Source of the DNA: Oreohelix idahoensis
Taxonomy: Eukaryota; Mollusca; Gastropoda; Stylommatophora; Oreohelicidae
Assembly (NCBI GenBank): GCA_024509875.1
Contig: JAMPIV010000581.1
Coordinates: 501,001-565,000 of the forward strand
DNA length: 64,000 nt
Reading direction: 5' to 3'
In this document: positions 9,250 through 20,400 of the stretch, piece after piece
How the letters are laid out: every line of letters starts with the position of its first letter
Numbering within the stretch: the first letter of the stretch is position 1
Notes under the pieces: generated by a model
Databases searched by the model: none
What the model was told of the DNA's origin: nothing
The model's input: only the letters and a program-made list of their open reading frames with translations
Program-made: the position numbers and the translations under genes

Positions 9250-11141
9250 GAACGTGGACTGATGAAAAGGCAGAGGAAAACATTACATCTTCATACCAAT
9301 ATGTGAATGAGCTGACCACTCGGTTAAAAACTGGCTGGAAACTTGCCAATGAAAATTTGAAACAAGCCAGGAAGAAACATACTGCCCATTATAACAGGAA
9401 GGCGAAGGACAGAAATTTGGCTGTGGGAGAGAAAGTACTGCTTCTTTTGCCTGGGAGTCAGAATAAGTTACAAATTGGATGGCAGGGTCCATATACAGTT
9501 CTAGAGAAGGTGTCTAGAACAAATTATAAGATAGATAAGAAGGGGAAAGAAAAAATCTATCATGTGAATCTCCTGAAGAAATATTTGGAAAGAGAACATC
9601 AGGAAGAGACACACTTGTTGACCTTGTCCATCGCCATGGAGATGAAAAAGGAACCACTTTCATCATTTGAATATCCATTACACCCCTGTGAGACAGCAGC
9701 ACAGGTGAAAATCAGTACACATTTAACGAAAACTCAGAAAGAGAGAGTGCAACAGGTTCTAAATAATCATGCAGAGGTGTTAACAGACCGACCAGGGCAT
9801 ACAAACCTATTGGAATATGATATGAAACTAATAGACTCCACACCTGTCTGTATGAAACCATATTCGATTCCGTTTGCTAAGGAGAAAGCTTTGAAGGAAG
9901 AGATAGACTATCTATTGAAGGAAGGAATTATTTCGCACAGTGAGTCTTCGTATAGTTCCGGTGTGGTACTCTTAAGGAAGCCCTCTGGAGAACATAGACT
10001 CTGTATAGATTACAGGAGACTGAATGCTATTACAGAAGGACAGGTGGATCCATTGCCGGATACAAATCAGCTGTTTGCCAGGCTAAATAAAGCTAAATAT
10101 TTCTCAAAAGTGGATCTGAGTAAAGGATACTATCAGATTCCAGTAAAGCCTGAGGTTAGACCATACCTAGCTTTTAGTACCTCAGAAGGACACTATGAGT
10201 TTAATAGATTGCCATTTGGATTGAAGAATGCGCCTAGTGTCTTCTCTAGAATGATGAGAAAATTATTGGATCCTCTGAATAATCCCTGTATAACAAATTT
10301 TATGGATGATATCCTTATAGCAACAGAAACATTTGAGGAACACATTGATTCTCTGAACATGCTGTTTGATCGACTTAGGGAGGCAAGTTTAACAGCCCGA
10401 CCAACCAAATGTTGCGTTGGATGTAAAGAATTGGAATTTTTGGGACACACAGTTTATCAGGGAAACATGACCCCTGACCCAAAGAATTTAGAGAAACTAC
10501 AGAAAGCCCCGAGACCACAAACCAAGAAGGACGTGAGATCCTTTGTCTCATTATGTGGTTTCTACCAGAAGTATATCAAAAACTTTAATTCCATATGTGC
10601 ACCGTTAACTGAATTGACACGTAAAGGACATCCAGATCGCATTACATGGACACCACAATGTGAAATGACTTACCAAGAATTGAAGGAAAAGCTCACAAGT
10701 AAACCCATTTTGAAATTACCTGACTTAAGTCAAGAATTCATTGTAAGGACGGATGCCAGTAATATTGGGCTAGGAGCAACTCTACTACAGAAATCAGATG
10801 CATTGGATGGGGAATTAAGCCCAGTGGCATATGCTAGCAGAAAATTGAATAAAGCTGAAATCAACTACTCAACTAGCGAAAAAGAATGTCTTGCAGTAAT
10901 ATGGGCGATAAAGAAATTCAATATTTATCTATATGGGAAGGCATTTAAGTTGCAAACAGACCACAAACCTTTATCGTTTCTAGCACAGGCTAGGCATGAG
11001 AACTCCAGGTTACTCCGATGGTCTTTACTTTTGGCTCCATATAATTTTAGCATTGAGTATATATCTGGAAAAACCAATTTGGGAGCGGATTTTTTAAGCC
11101 GCCATCCGTGCGATGAGAATCACCTTAAACCCCAGAAATAA
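9243..11141 (+). CDS. pol: element A ORF2: integrase C-terminus, RT, RNase H
   Basis: 632 codons. Residues 1-115 are the integrase C-terminal end, with a GPY/F-type module (IGWQGPYTVLEKV, then KIYHVNLLKKYLE). Reverse transcriptase spans about 190-370: KVDLSKGYYQIPV holds catalytic D291, and FMDDILIA holds D355 and D356. A connection (FLGHTVYQGNMTPD) leads to RNase H, with D504 (VRTDASN), E548 (SEKECLAVIWAIKKF), D573 (QTDHKPL) and D616 (GADFLSR). All RT and RNase H catalytic residues are present, so these enzymes could work. Integrase preceding RT is the Gmr1-type order. The ATG at 9243 overlaps the ORF1 stop; the ancestral protein was probably one polyprotein, so this start may be fortuitous. 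Confidence 0.92.
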   Translation: MLRTWTDEKAEENITSSYQYVNELTTRLKTGWKLANENLKQARKKHTAHYNRKAKDRNLAVGEKVLLLLPGSQNKLQIGWQGPYTVLEKVSRTNYKIDKKGKEKIYHVNLLKKYLEREHQEETHLLTLSIAMEMKKEPLSSFEYPLHPCETAAQVKISTHLTKTQKERVQQVLNNHAEVLTDRPGHTNLLEYDMKLIDSTPVCMKPYSIPFAKEKALKEEIDYLLKEGIISHSESSYSSGVVLLRKPSGEHRLCIDYRRLNAITEGQVDPLPDTNQLFARLNKAKYFSKVDLSKGYYQIPVKPEVRPYLAFSTSEGHYEFNRLPFGLKNAPSVFSRMMRKLLDPLNNPCITNFMDDILIATETFEEHIDSLNMLFDRLREASLTARPTKCCVGCKELEFLGHTVYQGNMTPDPKNLEKLQKAPRPQTKKDVRSFVSLCGFYQKYIKNFNSICAPLTELTRKGHPDRITWTPQCEMTYQELKEKLTSKPILKLPDLSQEFIVRTDASNIGLGATLLQKSDALDGELSPVAYASRKLNKAEINYSTSEKECLAVIWAIKKFNIYLYGKAFKLQTDHKPLSFLAQARHENSRLLRWSLLLAPYNFSIEYISGKTNLGADFLSRHPCDENHLKPQK

Positions 11142-11208
11142 TAATAAATGTCTCTATGTGAATATAGAATAAAGGACTGACATATAATGTCTGTTTTAAG
11201 AGGGGAGG
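11142..11208 (+). promoter_or_regulatory. element A polypurine tract
   Basis: AAGAGGGGAGG at about 11198-11208 directly abuts the TG of the 3' LTR, as the plus-strand primer must. Confidence 0.8.
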
Positions 11209-13627
11209 TGTCGTGGAATATTCTAATCCACATATATAAATTATCAAGTAAATATAAAGCCTAATAAATACATATAATAAATAAAGGAAGAAGAATGGTA
11301 AAGAACAGTGCTGTCACAATGACTGTACTCGAAATCCCCTTGTTTTCTACTGCGTATGCAAATTGTAACGTTTCACGTTGATATTAAAGGCCTTCTGCAA
11401 CATACACGCGTTTCCCAAACACACAATAAAATGTGCTGCCTTTCTAAGAAAAACCTTGAAATATGCAAGTTGACCTAAATTTTAAATTCCATTCATGTCT
11501 TTTTCTACACTATGTTACCAAGATCAAAAGACAGATGGACAAAAGGATAGCGAGAAGGGAGAGGCAGAAAGCCGAACACTAAACACGCTTCGCGCGATAC
11601 ACAAATGCTGCCATCACGCGTGTAAGACTACATGCACTAACTTTTTTTCAGACGGACAGTGATAAAATACATTAACCATCCCAGAGTTAGGTTTATAAAT
11701 CCTGAAAAACTCTTATTAGAAAAGATAACATTAGATGGGTTTACGGTTGAAAACATAACAGTACCCAGACAGCACATCTTCGAAACAGGAGGTAGAAAAT
11801 ACATATTTTGAACGCAGCCACGTAGCTCTTTTAAATTTGTATATTTGGGTTCCTTAGGGCTTGCTGACAAAGAATATGTAAAACGTTACGCAAATAGTCC
11901 AGGAATTAATAAATTATACCCAAAATAAAATAGTGGGGATGCCTGACAGCATGGAATCATTTCTGCTCATAAAATTTTTTTATAACGTGTTTGAAAAAAA
12001 AATCTTACGTTACAGAATTAGCCTACCATGTAAACTCCAAATTGATTGGAGCGCAACAAATGAAAGACTAACCACGATTGGTCGGGCTATAAATACTATC
12101 TTTCGTTGTTAGGGGAGACGTGAAAAGGTAACATTTTTTCAAACACTTGTCGAAACGTGGCCTCATTGGCTAGACTCGCTGATATACTCACTTAGGAGCG
12201 TTAGTTCGAGACCACTAGTGCAAATAATCTTGATAAAGCAACAGTGCGTTGAAGCCAGCTCATATTTGTGTTAAATAAAAGCCTGGAACATAAGCAGATG
12301 GGAATTTGTGCCAGTAATTGTGCCAGAATTCATTGCTAATCAACGTATCTGTGTTTATTTCCATGAAATTGTGGTAAGCTTGAACCATTCAGTATCTTTT
12401 AATGAAAATTGAATGTAAATTGTTAATTTATGCCTGTATATATATGTGTAGTTCAGTGGCAAACAGGAGATAAAGCCTATAATGCTCCAGCCTGAACAGA
12501 GGGTGTCGGAGGGAAGTAAAACGGCATGGAATGGCCAAATAGTACACTGACACCTGGATGATTGATTAGACAGAAATAATGCTGGAAGTGCAGAGGCGTA
12601 GTGACCATTAAGGAGGGTAATGCTGGTATAAAGTATTTCAGATGAAGCTGACAGTTGGCCTAACGCTCTGAACTCAATGTTTGTGTTGTATTGTGCTCAG
12701 TGTAGAACTAGAGTATCAATTAGTTATGAAGTAGAAGGTACATCCTTCTTGTTTTCAGGGACCGTGGTCTTGATGGTACTGAGCAGCACCTGGTCAGAGC
12801 TTTGCTGAATCCAGAGTCGGACAGCATACTCCTTGGTCTTTTTAGCTATCAGTGAGGTGTCTCCAGAGCCCAGGGGAGAATTCGAGCAGAGGAGTCCTTT
12901 CCTGCCGCCATCACGCAAGATAAGCTGATTTGGCCAGCTGAGCTCAACATTATGTCCCCTCATCTTGAAATGACTTTGTAAAAATAACATTCAGAGGGGA
13001 ATTTAATTGTATTAATATCAGGAACTGAGAACATCTCCAATACTAGTCCCAAAAGACAAACTATTGAAGTCATGATGACAAATACCAACAGAGCTTGAAC
13101 AAAACAAAACCAGTATTACCTCATATTACCACTACACAACTGACACACATAGGATATTTTAATAATATATGTCACTACAATATTCATATTGATAAAGTCT
13201 GTACATATACTTGTAATTAAAATTGATTGTGATTCCTGGTTCCTTTGTATTTGAATCAGGACACATATACCTTTATGATAACAGTGAATACATATTGTTA
13301 TTTGAAAAGTTATCAGTGACTCCTTAAGATATTCTCATAGAGTGTTATATGTATGTGAGTGTCACAGTGTTGTCAAGAGTAGTGGATTAAATTAAATTGT
13401 TTATCTGTCTGTTGTTGTGACTTACACTTCATCATACACATACCCTAGACACATAACGTAGTCATCACACTATTCCAGAATAATTCTGACTGAGATATAT
13501 AGATATGTGGTAGCAAGTAAGGTTATCTATAATACACTACTCTTAATAGATATAGATACCTTCACAGCTGATCTCAGTCAGTACACTAAGTCCCCTATAA
13601 ATATTTATAACATCCCACTTCACCACA
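11209..13627 (+). repeat. element A 3' LTR
   Basis: 2,419 bp. Compared with the 5' LTR I read substitutions near 11324, 11356, 11664, 12248 and two near 13011-13014, two extra A in the A-run near 11990-12002, and one missing G near 13510. The net length change of +1 agrees. The TATA box is at 12088 and AATAAA at 12274. The exon-like stretches recur at 11652-11928 and 12724-12990. Confidence 0.93.
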
Positions 13628-14067
13628 CCTTGGAGCTTTCTCCACGATAAGTGGTTCCTGACAATAGTGTTTTCTAAAAAATTATAGAAAGTGTTCTATT
13701 TCCCCACGATCTTAGTTTTTGCCCTGAGATCTCGATAAAGAAACAGCCCCCAACCTCATCTAAATGAAGGATTTTACCTGTATTTAAATATTTAACACCA
13801 ACAGCCACGAGTGGTACATTAACGAAGTAGATAATGATCAAAACGATTATGGAGTTTATCAGTTAAATGTATACACATATAGGGTTAGTAGAAAATAAAA
13901 AGTGATGATGGTGAAAGACAATTCATGAACACAGATGAGATATAAATAATGTAGTTAGTTAAATAGGAAAGTGAACCTATGTGAACAGTGAAATGATGAT
14001 GTGATATATATCTACTGTATGATTACACACATGTATGCATACACTGTCCAATGTAGGTGTATGGTAT
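13628..14067. other. spacer between elements A and B
   Basis: AT-rich, unique within the window, nothing recognised. Its left edge should be the flank of element A but does not repeat A's upstream flank. Confidence 0.6.
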
Positions 14068-14072
14068 GTTGT

Positions 14073-15523
14073 TGATAACGTCTCTTTTTCTTGGAAGACA
14101 GACATCATCATCATCAGTTGATAAGATCTCTATGGTGTTGTTTGCTCCACTGTAGTGTATGGAATGTCAACTTGACCTACGCAGTGGTGTGTAGACATGG
14201 ATTGAGTGTATAATGTGCGAATGACAATAAGGGTTCGTGGTGTTGACAAATGTTCTTTTCTCACACTCATGTATGGCTGGAAGTCATCGACACCAACGAC
14301 TGTGTACCTTTACTAAAGTTTAATTGGACGTACACACTCGACAGCACAGATACTGACAAATCACAGGTTGGCATAATACATCATGGTACAGTGGATAAAT
14401 GGTCTTGCAATGTTACATGGGCACTCATGCAGCATAATAGTATAATGGACTGTCAGTAGCCAAGCACTCAGTATCGCCCATACATATATATCATCTGACT
14501 TCACTGACTGAGCACGTCAGCTTATAAATAATATTTCAGATGGCTTCTAGACCTAAGCTCGTCTAGCGATGATTCTTTAACATAATGTTCAGCACATATT
14601 TCCCATATAATAATATTGAACCGCTAATAAAGGGTTCTCATGTGTAGCAGTGATCTCTGGACTAATCAAGCGATAATACGGGCATCCCTTTTCTCTTCTT
14701 GAAAGTCACTACATGTTTGGTTCCAAGATGGCTTCACTCGTGAGCTGTCACTCACGTTTGGATACAGATAATGAATCTGTCCTAAAGTTAGTCATTCATT
14801 AAACTTTCATTGCTCTGTAGATTTGATCATGAACAATTGACTGCATTCTACAGGATATAGTGCTGCTAGGAATCGAAGTCGTTTTCATCGAGTCAAATAT
14901 ATTCTCTTAGACATACAAATCGTACCTATCGAAAATGGTGGCTTCGTACGAGAGTTCATAAGAGTATCTTTGATTACCTTGGTATCAGAAATATGATTCT
15001 GCCATTCCTTGGCAATACGAATAAACACTGAGGTAAAGCATACACGATAGGTCTAGACGACTATCACTTTCCCCACAAATACTGAGATCACTTTTTCCGG
15101 CGACAAGCCGACATAGGAAAAAACACAGTCCCCATCAGGACGAAGCCAAATCACACCACACTCTAGCGGCACATCCGCCGAATAGCCTTTGACCTCTCTA
15201 GAGACAACAGAACATATAGTTCGACTTAGATATGTAAAGATATACAGATATAAGACAAACTCGTCCTACTCAGACAAACAATACACATAAATTCAGGCCA
15301 TAGATATTCTGAAGCAAGAACAATCTATTACTACCCAAACAACGAATAAATCGCAGTAAAATGGATTCATCCGCGGAGTTCGATCGAAGAGACGACTCAA
15401 CTTTCAAGGGAAGTAACTCAATAATGACTTTCCCTTAAGCACTATTTTGTTTACAAAATATTTGCGAACATAACAAGTATACCAATGTATAATATTGTAA
15501 GATATCAAAGACTGCACGTAACA
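14073..15523 (-). repeat. element B 3' LTR
   Basis: 1,451 bp, matching 22007-23459. On the plus strand it begins TGATAACGTC and ends CTGCACGTAACA. It contains an opposite-strand 69-codon ORF (14250-14459) repeated in the other LTR. Confidence 0.95.
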
Positions 15524-16004
15524 GTCTTACCACACCTCCCGGGGAAAAATAAGGTGGAACTTTTTTTTTTGAAATACATCTAGGAGCAACGTACAATAGG
15601 CTCACAACGCATGAATAATGCGCAGATGAAAATATCAGGAATACCTATAACGCCTAATATGAGGCTAAGTCGACTTATGGAGCGACTGGTGAGAATGTGT
15701 CTCATAAACTGAGAGAAATTATTTCTCTACAAGTATATTTTTCCAGGAAGGTGTCATCAAAGTATAATACAATTCTGGCAATTACACAATGCCTAAAAAA
15801 TTCATATCATCATTTCGTATTAGATATCTTAAATTTATGATTTATGAAGAAAAAATCATCAAAGCACAGCGGTGAATAAACATCAATGAACCGCTATGTA
15901 GTGATACAATCATTATATCATTAAATTACAAATGTGTATCTATCATGATATAGAAAAGGAACTACTATAGAACTAGACATATCAAGAAGTCTAAGCCCTA
16001 ATAG
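15524..16004 (-). other. element B 3' untranslated region and PPT
   Basis: The polypurine side is read on the minus strand as CCCCGGGAGGTGTGGTAAGAC (plus 15524-15544), directly before the 3' LTR. The rest is AT-rich non-coding sequence after the pol stop. Confidence 0.7.
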
Positions 16005-17444
16005 TTATGTGGAATCATGTGGGCATCTTGACAGAATGTCTGCCATCACATTATCTGATCCACGAATAGCTCGCACAGAGAAATGAAAAGTTTGAAGAGC
16101 AATTGCATATCGAGTAGACCTCGAGCTCTTCAAATTCTTACTCTGTATAGCAGTAAGAGCTTTTTGGTCGGTTTCTACTATGAAATGTGCGCCCAGAAGG
16201 AATCTCTGTAGTTTGAGAATCGACCAAACCATAGCTAATAGCTCACGGTCTAAAACCGAATAATTCCTTTCTGCCGCATTAAGTTTTCTGGAAATATACA
16301 TTACGGGATGCAGAGTTCCAGAGTACTCTTGCATTAGTGCCGCTCCAATCCCAGTGGATGAAGCGTCACTACGAAGAACGAATGTTTTATCTTTAGTGGG
16401 TAGCACTAAAATAGGTGGTGTTGAAAACAATGTTTTAATCTTATCCAGAGAGCATTGGCATTCCTGAGACCAGTGGACCATATTAGGCGAACCTTTCTTT
16501 AGAAGTGTTGAAAGAGGTGCCATGATAGAGGATAGATTCTGAATGAATCTGCCATAAAATTGAATAAGACCTAACAGACTTCTCACCTGTTTTTTAGTCT
16601 TAGGGATCGAGATGTTAAGTATCTTACTAGTATTATGGTCCTCTGTCTTTAGGAAACCATGACCAACTCGGTGGCCTAGGAAAGAAATTTCGCTAAAACC
16701 AATATAGGCTTTAGAGGGTTTCGCTGTCAGGTTGTGCTCGCGCAAAGTAGACAGCAATTCATCTAACCCTGAATAGTGATCTTCCCAAGTATCGCTGAAA
16801 AGACAGATGTCGTCTAGATATGCAATGACATCTGACCGATAAGATAGGATTCGGCGCATCATGCGTACGAATGTAGCTGGTGCGTTCATAAGACCGAAAG
16901 GCATAAAATTCCATTGGAACAAACCTCTAGGTGTTGAAAAAGCCGTGAGAGGTTTGGCGCGTTCAGATAAAGGAACTTGCCAATATCCTTTAGACAAATC
17001 AAGTTTAGTGAAAAAATGAGATTTGGAGAGTCGAGTAAGTAGCTCTTCCAGTAAAGGCATAGGTTCGGCATCGAACTTCGTTACTTGATTCAATTTTCGA
17101 TAGTCAACGCAAAGACGTATGTTATTGTCTTTTTTACGCACAATAACCATCGGCGAAGAATATGCAGAGGTGGGTGGTTCGATTATTTTCAAATCTATCA
17201 TCTCATCCAACTCTTTCTCGACCTGTGCTTGAAAATGTATAGGTATAGGATAAGGTCTAACCCTAATAGGAGTATGGTCAGTTAGAACAATGTCATGTTG
17301 AATGACATTCGTTTGTCCAGGGATGTCAGTGAGTACATCCTGAAATGTTTGCAACATAGTTGAAACTTGTCGCTGTTCTCCTAGAGACAAATCAGGAGAG
17401 ACAGTAACGTTCTTCCATGATTCACTAGAATGAAGTGGGATCAT
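16005..17444 (-). CDS. pol: element B pol part: RT and RNase H
   Basis: 479 codons on the minus strand. RT motifs: RVRPYPIPIHFQAQVEKELD, FFTKLDLSKGYWQVPL, MPFGLMNAPATFVRMMRR and AYLDDICLF (about 16810-16825). RNase H follows with FVLRSDASSTGIGAALM, DRELLAMVWSILKL, VETDQKAL and DNVMADILSRCP, giving the four acidic catalytic positions. In the sister copy at 53267-58197 this region is fused in frame behind integrase. Here it is separated by a single extra base in the G-run 17450-17455, so the ATG at 17444 is an internal Met rather than a natural start. Most residues match element C. Confidence 0.93.
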   Translation of the reverse strand: MIPLHSSESWKNVTVSPDLSLGEQRQVSTMLQTFQDVLTDIPGQTNVIQHDIVLTDHTPIRVRPYPIPIHFQAQVEKELDEMIDLKIIEPPTSAYSSPMVIVRKKDNNIRLCVDYRKLNQVTKFDAEPMPLLEELLTRLSKSHFFTKLDLSKGYWQVPLSERAKPLTAFSTPRGLFQWNFMPFGLMNAPATFVRMMRRILSYRSDVIAYLDDICLFSDTWEDHYSGLDELLSTLREHNLTAKPSKAYIGFSEISFLGHRVGHGFLKTEDHNTSKILNISIPKTKKQVRSLLGLIQFYGRFIQNLSSIMAPLSTLLKKGSPNMVHWSQECQCSLDKIKTLFSTPPILVLPTKDKTFVLRSDASSTGIGAALMQEYSGTLHPVMYISRKLNAAERNYSVLDRELLAMVWSILKLQRFLLGAHFIVETDQKALTAIQSKNLKSSRSTRYAIALQTFHFSVRAIRGSDNVMADILSRCPHDST

Positions 17445-20400
17445 TGGAAGGGGGGAGATTTACATCTGAAAAACTTGTTTCCTCATCCTGTATCACGGAC
17501 AGTGATGAGTAATGACCATGCTGTACTGGAGAATTGTCCGTTGCTTGGAAAATGGGTTGCAAATAATCCGGACGTTCATGGAATTCAGTAAGCATATTGA
17601 TGTGGAATGTTTTATGCTTCCCATCAATATCGACAATATAGTCGACATCGGAAATTTTCGATATTATATCGTACGGACCTTTCCAAGAAATAAGTAATCT
17701 GTTTTCCCTACAAGGTAGTAATACAAATGCTTTGTCACCAGGACAAAGTTGTCGTAAGCATCTCTTCTTATTGGCAAATTGCCTTGCCTTCTGTTTCGCA
17801 AATTCAGAAGAAGTTGCTAATTTGCATGCTTCGATAATTTTTTGTCTCAACGCGATGACATATTCGTAGGATGACTTTGTGTCATCGTCAATATTGTCAG
17901 ATGTTATGAGATCGTGAAGCAACGACATAGGGCCACGCGGACGCGCGCCAAAGACGAGTTCAAAGGGAGAAAATCCCGTATGTTCATTGGGTACCTCTCT
18001 GTAAGCGAAGAGGGCCGCAGGTAAAACTCTGTCCCAGTCTTGAGGATGATCCTCAGTTATCTTCCCCAGTAAGTTTTTAAGTGTTCTATTAAGGCGTTCG
18101 ACCATACCATTAGACATTGGATGGTAGATACTACTTAAAGATCTATCTATCTGCAGAGTAGACATTACTTGAGACATGGTATCTGATATTAGTTGGGTGC
18201 CATGGTCTGACAATATCTCTCCGGGGAACCCCAGACGAGAAAATATAAGCCAAAGAGCATCTGCAATATCAGCAGTAGTAATGCTCTTCAGAGGAATAGC
18301 CTCTGGCCAACGTGTGCACATATCAACACACGTCAAGATAAACTGATGTCCTCTGGCAGACTTGATCTTAAATGGACCAATAATGTCTATGGCCATTTTT
18401 TGGAACGGCCGAATAGGAATGTCCGCCGCCTGAATGGGTGCAGCATGCCGTGGACCTTTGGATTTAACTTCCTGACATACTTTACAAGATCGACAATAAA
18501 TCCGTATGTCCTTGTTTACCAATGGCCAAAAGAAAGCCGCAAGGACTCTTGACTTAGTACGGGAAAAACCCATGTGTCCAGCACACTGAGAGTCGTGAGC
18601 GTGCTGCAAAATTTTAACTCTCAAATTCTTGGGAACCAGGATTTGAGAATGACTTGACGTAATGGAGTCTTGAACCATACGTACAAGTACGCCATTCTTC
18701 TTTGTAATCCACGATTTACGACTTGTGTCTTTATTCGGATCACCTTTAGTTGCAAGAATGAAGAATTTCTTCAGAGTGGAATCATCTTCTTGCTGTTTTA
18801 TAAACGAGTCACGAGAAATTACCAAGGGATTATCTTGGTTATGCACTTCATTATCTTCAGTAGATGAAGTTTGAGGCATATTAAGAGCCTGAGCTCTAGT
18901 GACTACAGCGTTAGCAAGCTGCATGTTTTGCCTTTCCCACGCGGAAATTTGTTGCGGAGTGCATTCTCTGACTCCATGAATGCGACCGATGATGAGGTCA
19001 GCGATCGGATTCGGGAGAAGACATGCGTGTACATCTCCTGTAAAGAAAGGAGTAGCAATCCTAATGATAGCAGTAGAGTATTTCTCTAATGTGCCGCCAA
19101 ATGTTACACATTTGACTACTTGTCCAGTGGCACGGGAAGGATCTACGAGTGACTGCCTAACACCAATTGTGGTGCATCCAGAATCAAATAGCACAGAGAC
19201 TGGATTGTTATTCACTAAACCCTTATGTAAGACAAGAGAACCTCTTCCATCATGCGCGACTGATGCCGGAAGAGCAGGAAGAGGATGGCCACAGCTTAAA
19301 GTAGACACTGTGGTTGGCTCAAATAACGTTTTGCATTGGGGGCACTGAGATGCTCTCCCAAAATCAAAAGCGGCACATGCCATATTACTAGCATCATTAT
19401 TATCTTTACTCTGTTTATAGGCTTCATGGGACTCTTGTTGTGCAGAGTTTGCCTGAAAATGTGGTTTATGTCTTTTGTTTTGAGATCTACCTCGGTTATT
19501 ATCACCTCTGTAGTTATTGTTACCTCTATTGTAACCCCTATTTGGGTTTGAGTCATAGTTCCCTTGGTTACCATTATCATATTCATTATAATGAGTATCT
19601 CTGTAATTATGATCTTGTTGACTCCAAGACGGATAACCCTGATAGTTTCTATAATTACTTCCTCTACGGAAATTCCTATAATTATGACCACCCCTGTGTC
19701 GAGAGCTATCAGCTCGTCTCCAGTTCTTTGAAGAAGAACCCTGAAATGATTGGTTACCTTGGTTTTGATAACTATTATGGTTACCTTTTTTATCAAATCT
19801 GTTTTGAGGTCCCTGAAATCTGTGTGAATAATTGGGATTGTATGGTGTTGCTGAAGCAACTGGCATACTCTCCTTAATCTTAGTGTTGCCAAAAGTCACG
19901 TCGGGGTGTGCAGTGACATATTGGGAACAGTATTCTTCCATTTCCTTTAGAGATTTGGGTTTACGCTCATGTATAAATTCAAGGAATGGTTTGTTCACAC
20001 ATGACATAATCTTATCTCTGAGCAACAAATCCATAAGTCCTTCATACGTTTTTTCTGTTTTGGAAAGCTCAATCCAACGATCAGCTGTGAGACGTGCCTT
20101 TGCAGTGAATTCAGAGAATTCTACACCCGTCTCAGGCACCATCGTTTTAAATAAAAGGCGATAGCCTTCCTCACTTAGCTGATATTTTTTTATCAAAGCC
20201 GCCCTAATGACATCATAATTATCCTTATCTGCTTCTCCTACAAGGCATAATCTAGTCAAAGATTCACCTTTCAAGTTTTCTGCTAATTGATTAGCGTATT
20301 GTGATTTATCCACATTATGTGTACGACAAGAACGTTCAAATCTATCCAGCCAGAATGTAATATCGTCACTGGACTGATTGAACGGTGGAACCTTAACCTT

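Larger units (their letters stand above)
4601..13627 (+). mobile_element. LTR retrotransposon A (Ty3/gypsy, Gmr1-like order)
   Basis: A full-length insertion of 9,027 bp: 5' LTR 4601-7018, PBS just after it, ORF1 7222-9249, ORF2 9243-11141, a polypurine tract ending at 11208 and 3' LTR 11209-13627. The LTRs start TGTCGTGG and end CCACA. By eye they differ at about six substitutions and two indels over 2.4 kb, so the insertion looks young. The integrase pieces precede RT and RNase H, the order known in the Gmr1 clade. Protease and the integrase core are missing, so it probably could not move alone. The flanks (CCAGT before, CCTTG after) do not form a target duplication. Confidence 0.9.

Noticed and set aside
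17425..17444. Programmed frameshift between integrase and RT in B
   Set aside because: The sister copy C1 is fused in one frame at this place, so an accidental base in the G-run is the simpler reading.
19296..19892. 198-codon frame inside gag of B, and the same frames at 54308-54904 and 62286-62882
   Set aside because: It is an alternate-frame shadow of the low-complexity Asn/Arg-rich Gag tail. It recurs only because the copies are nearly identical.
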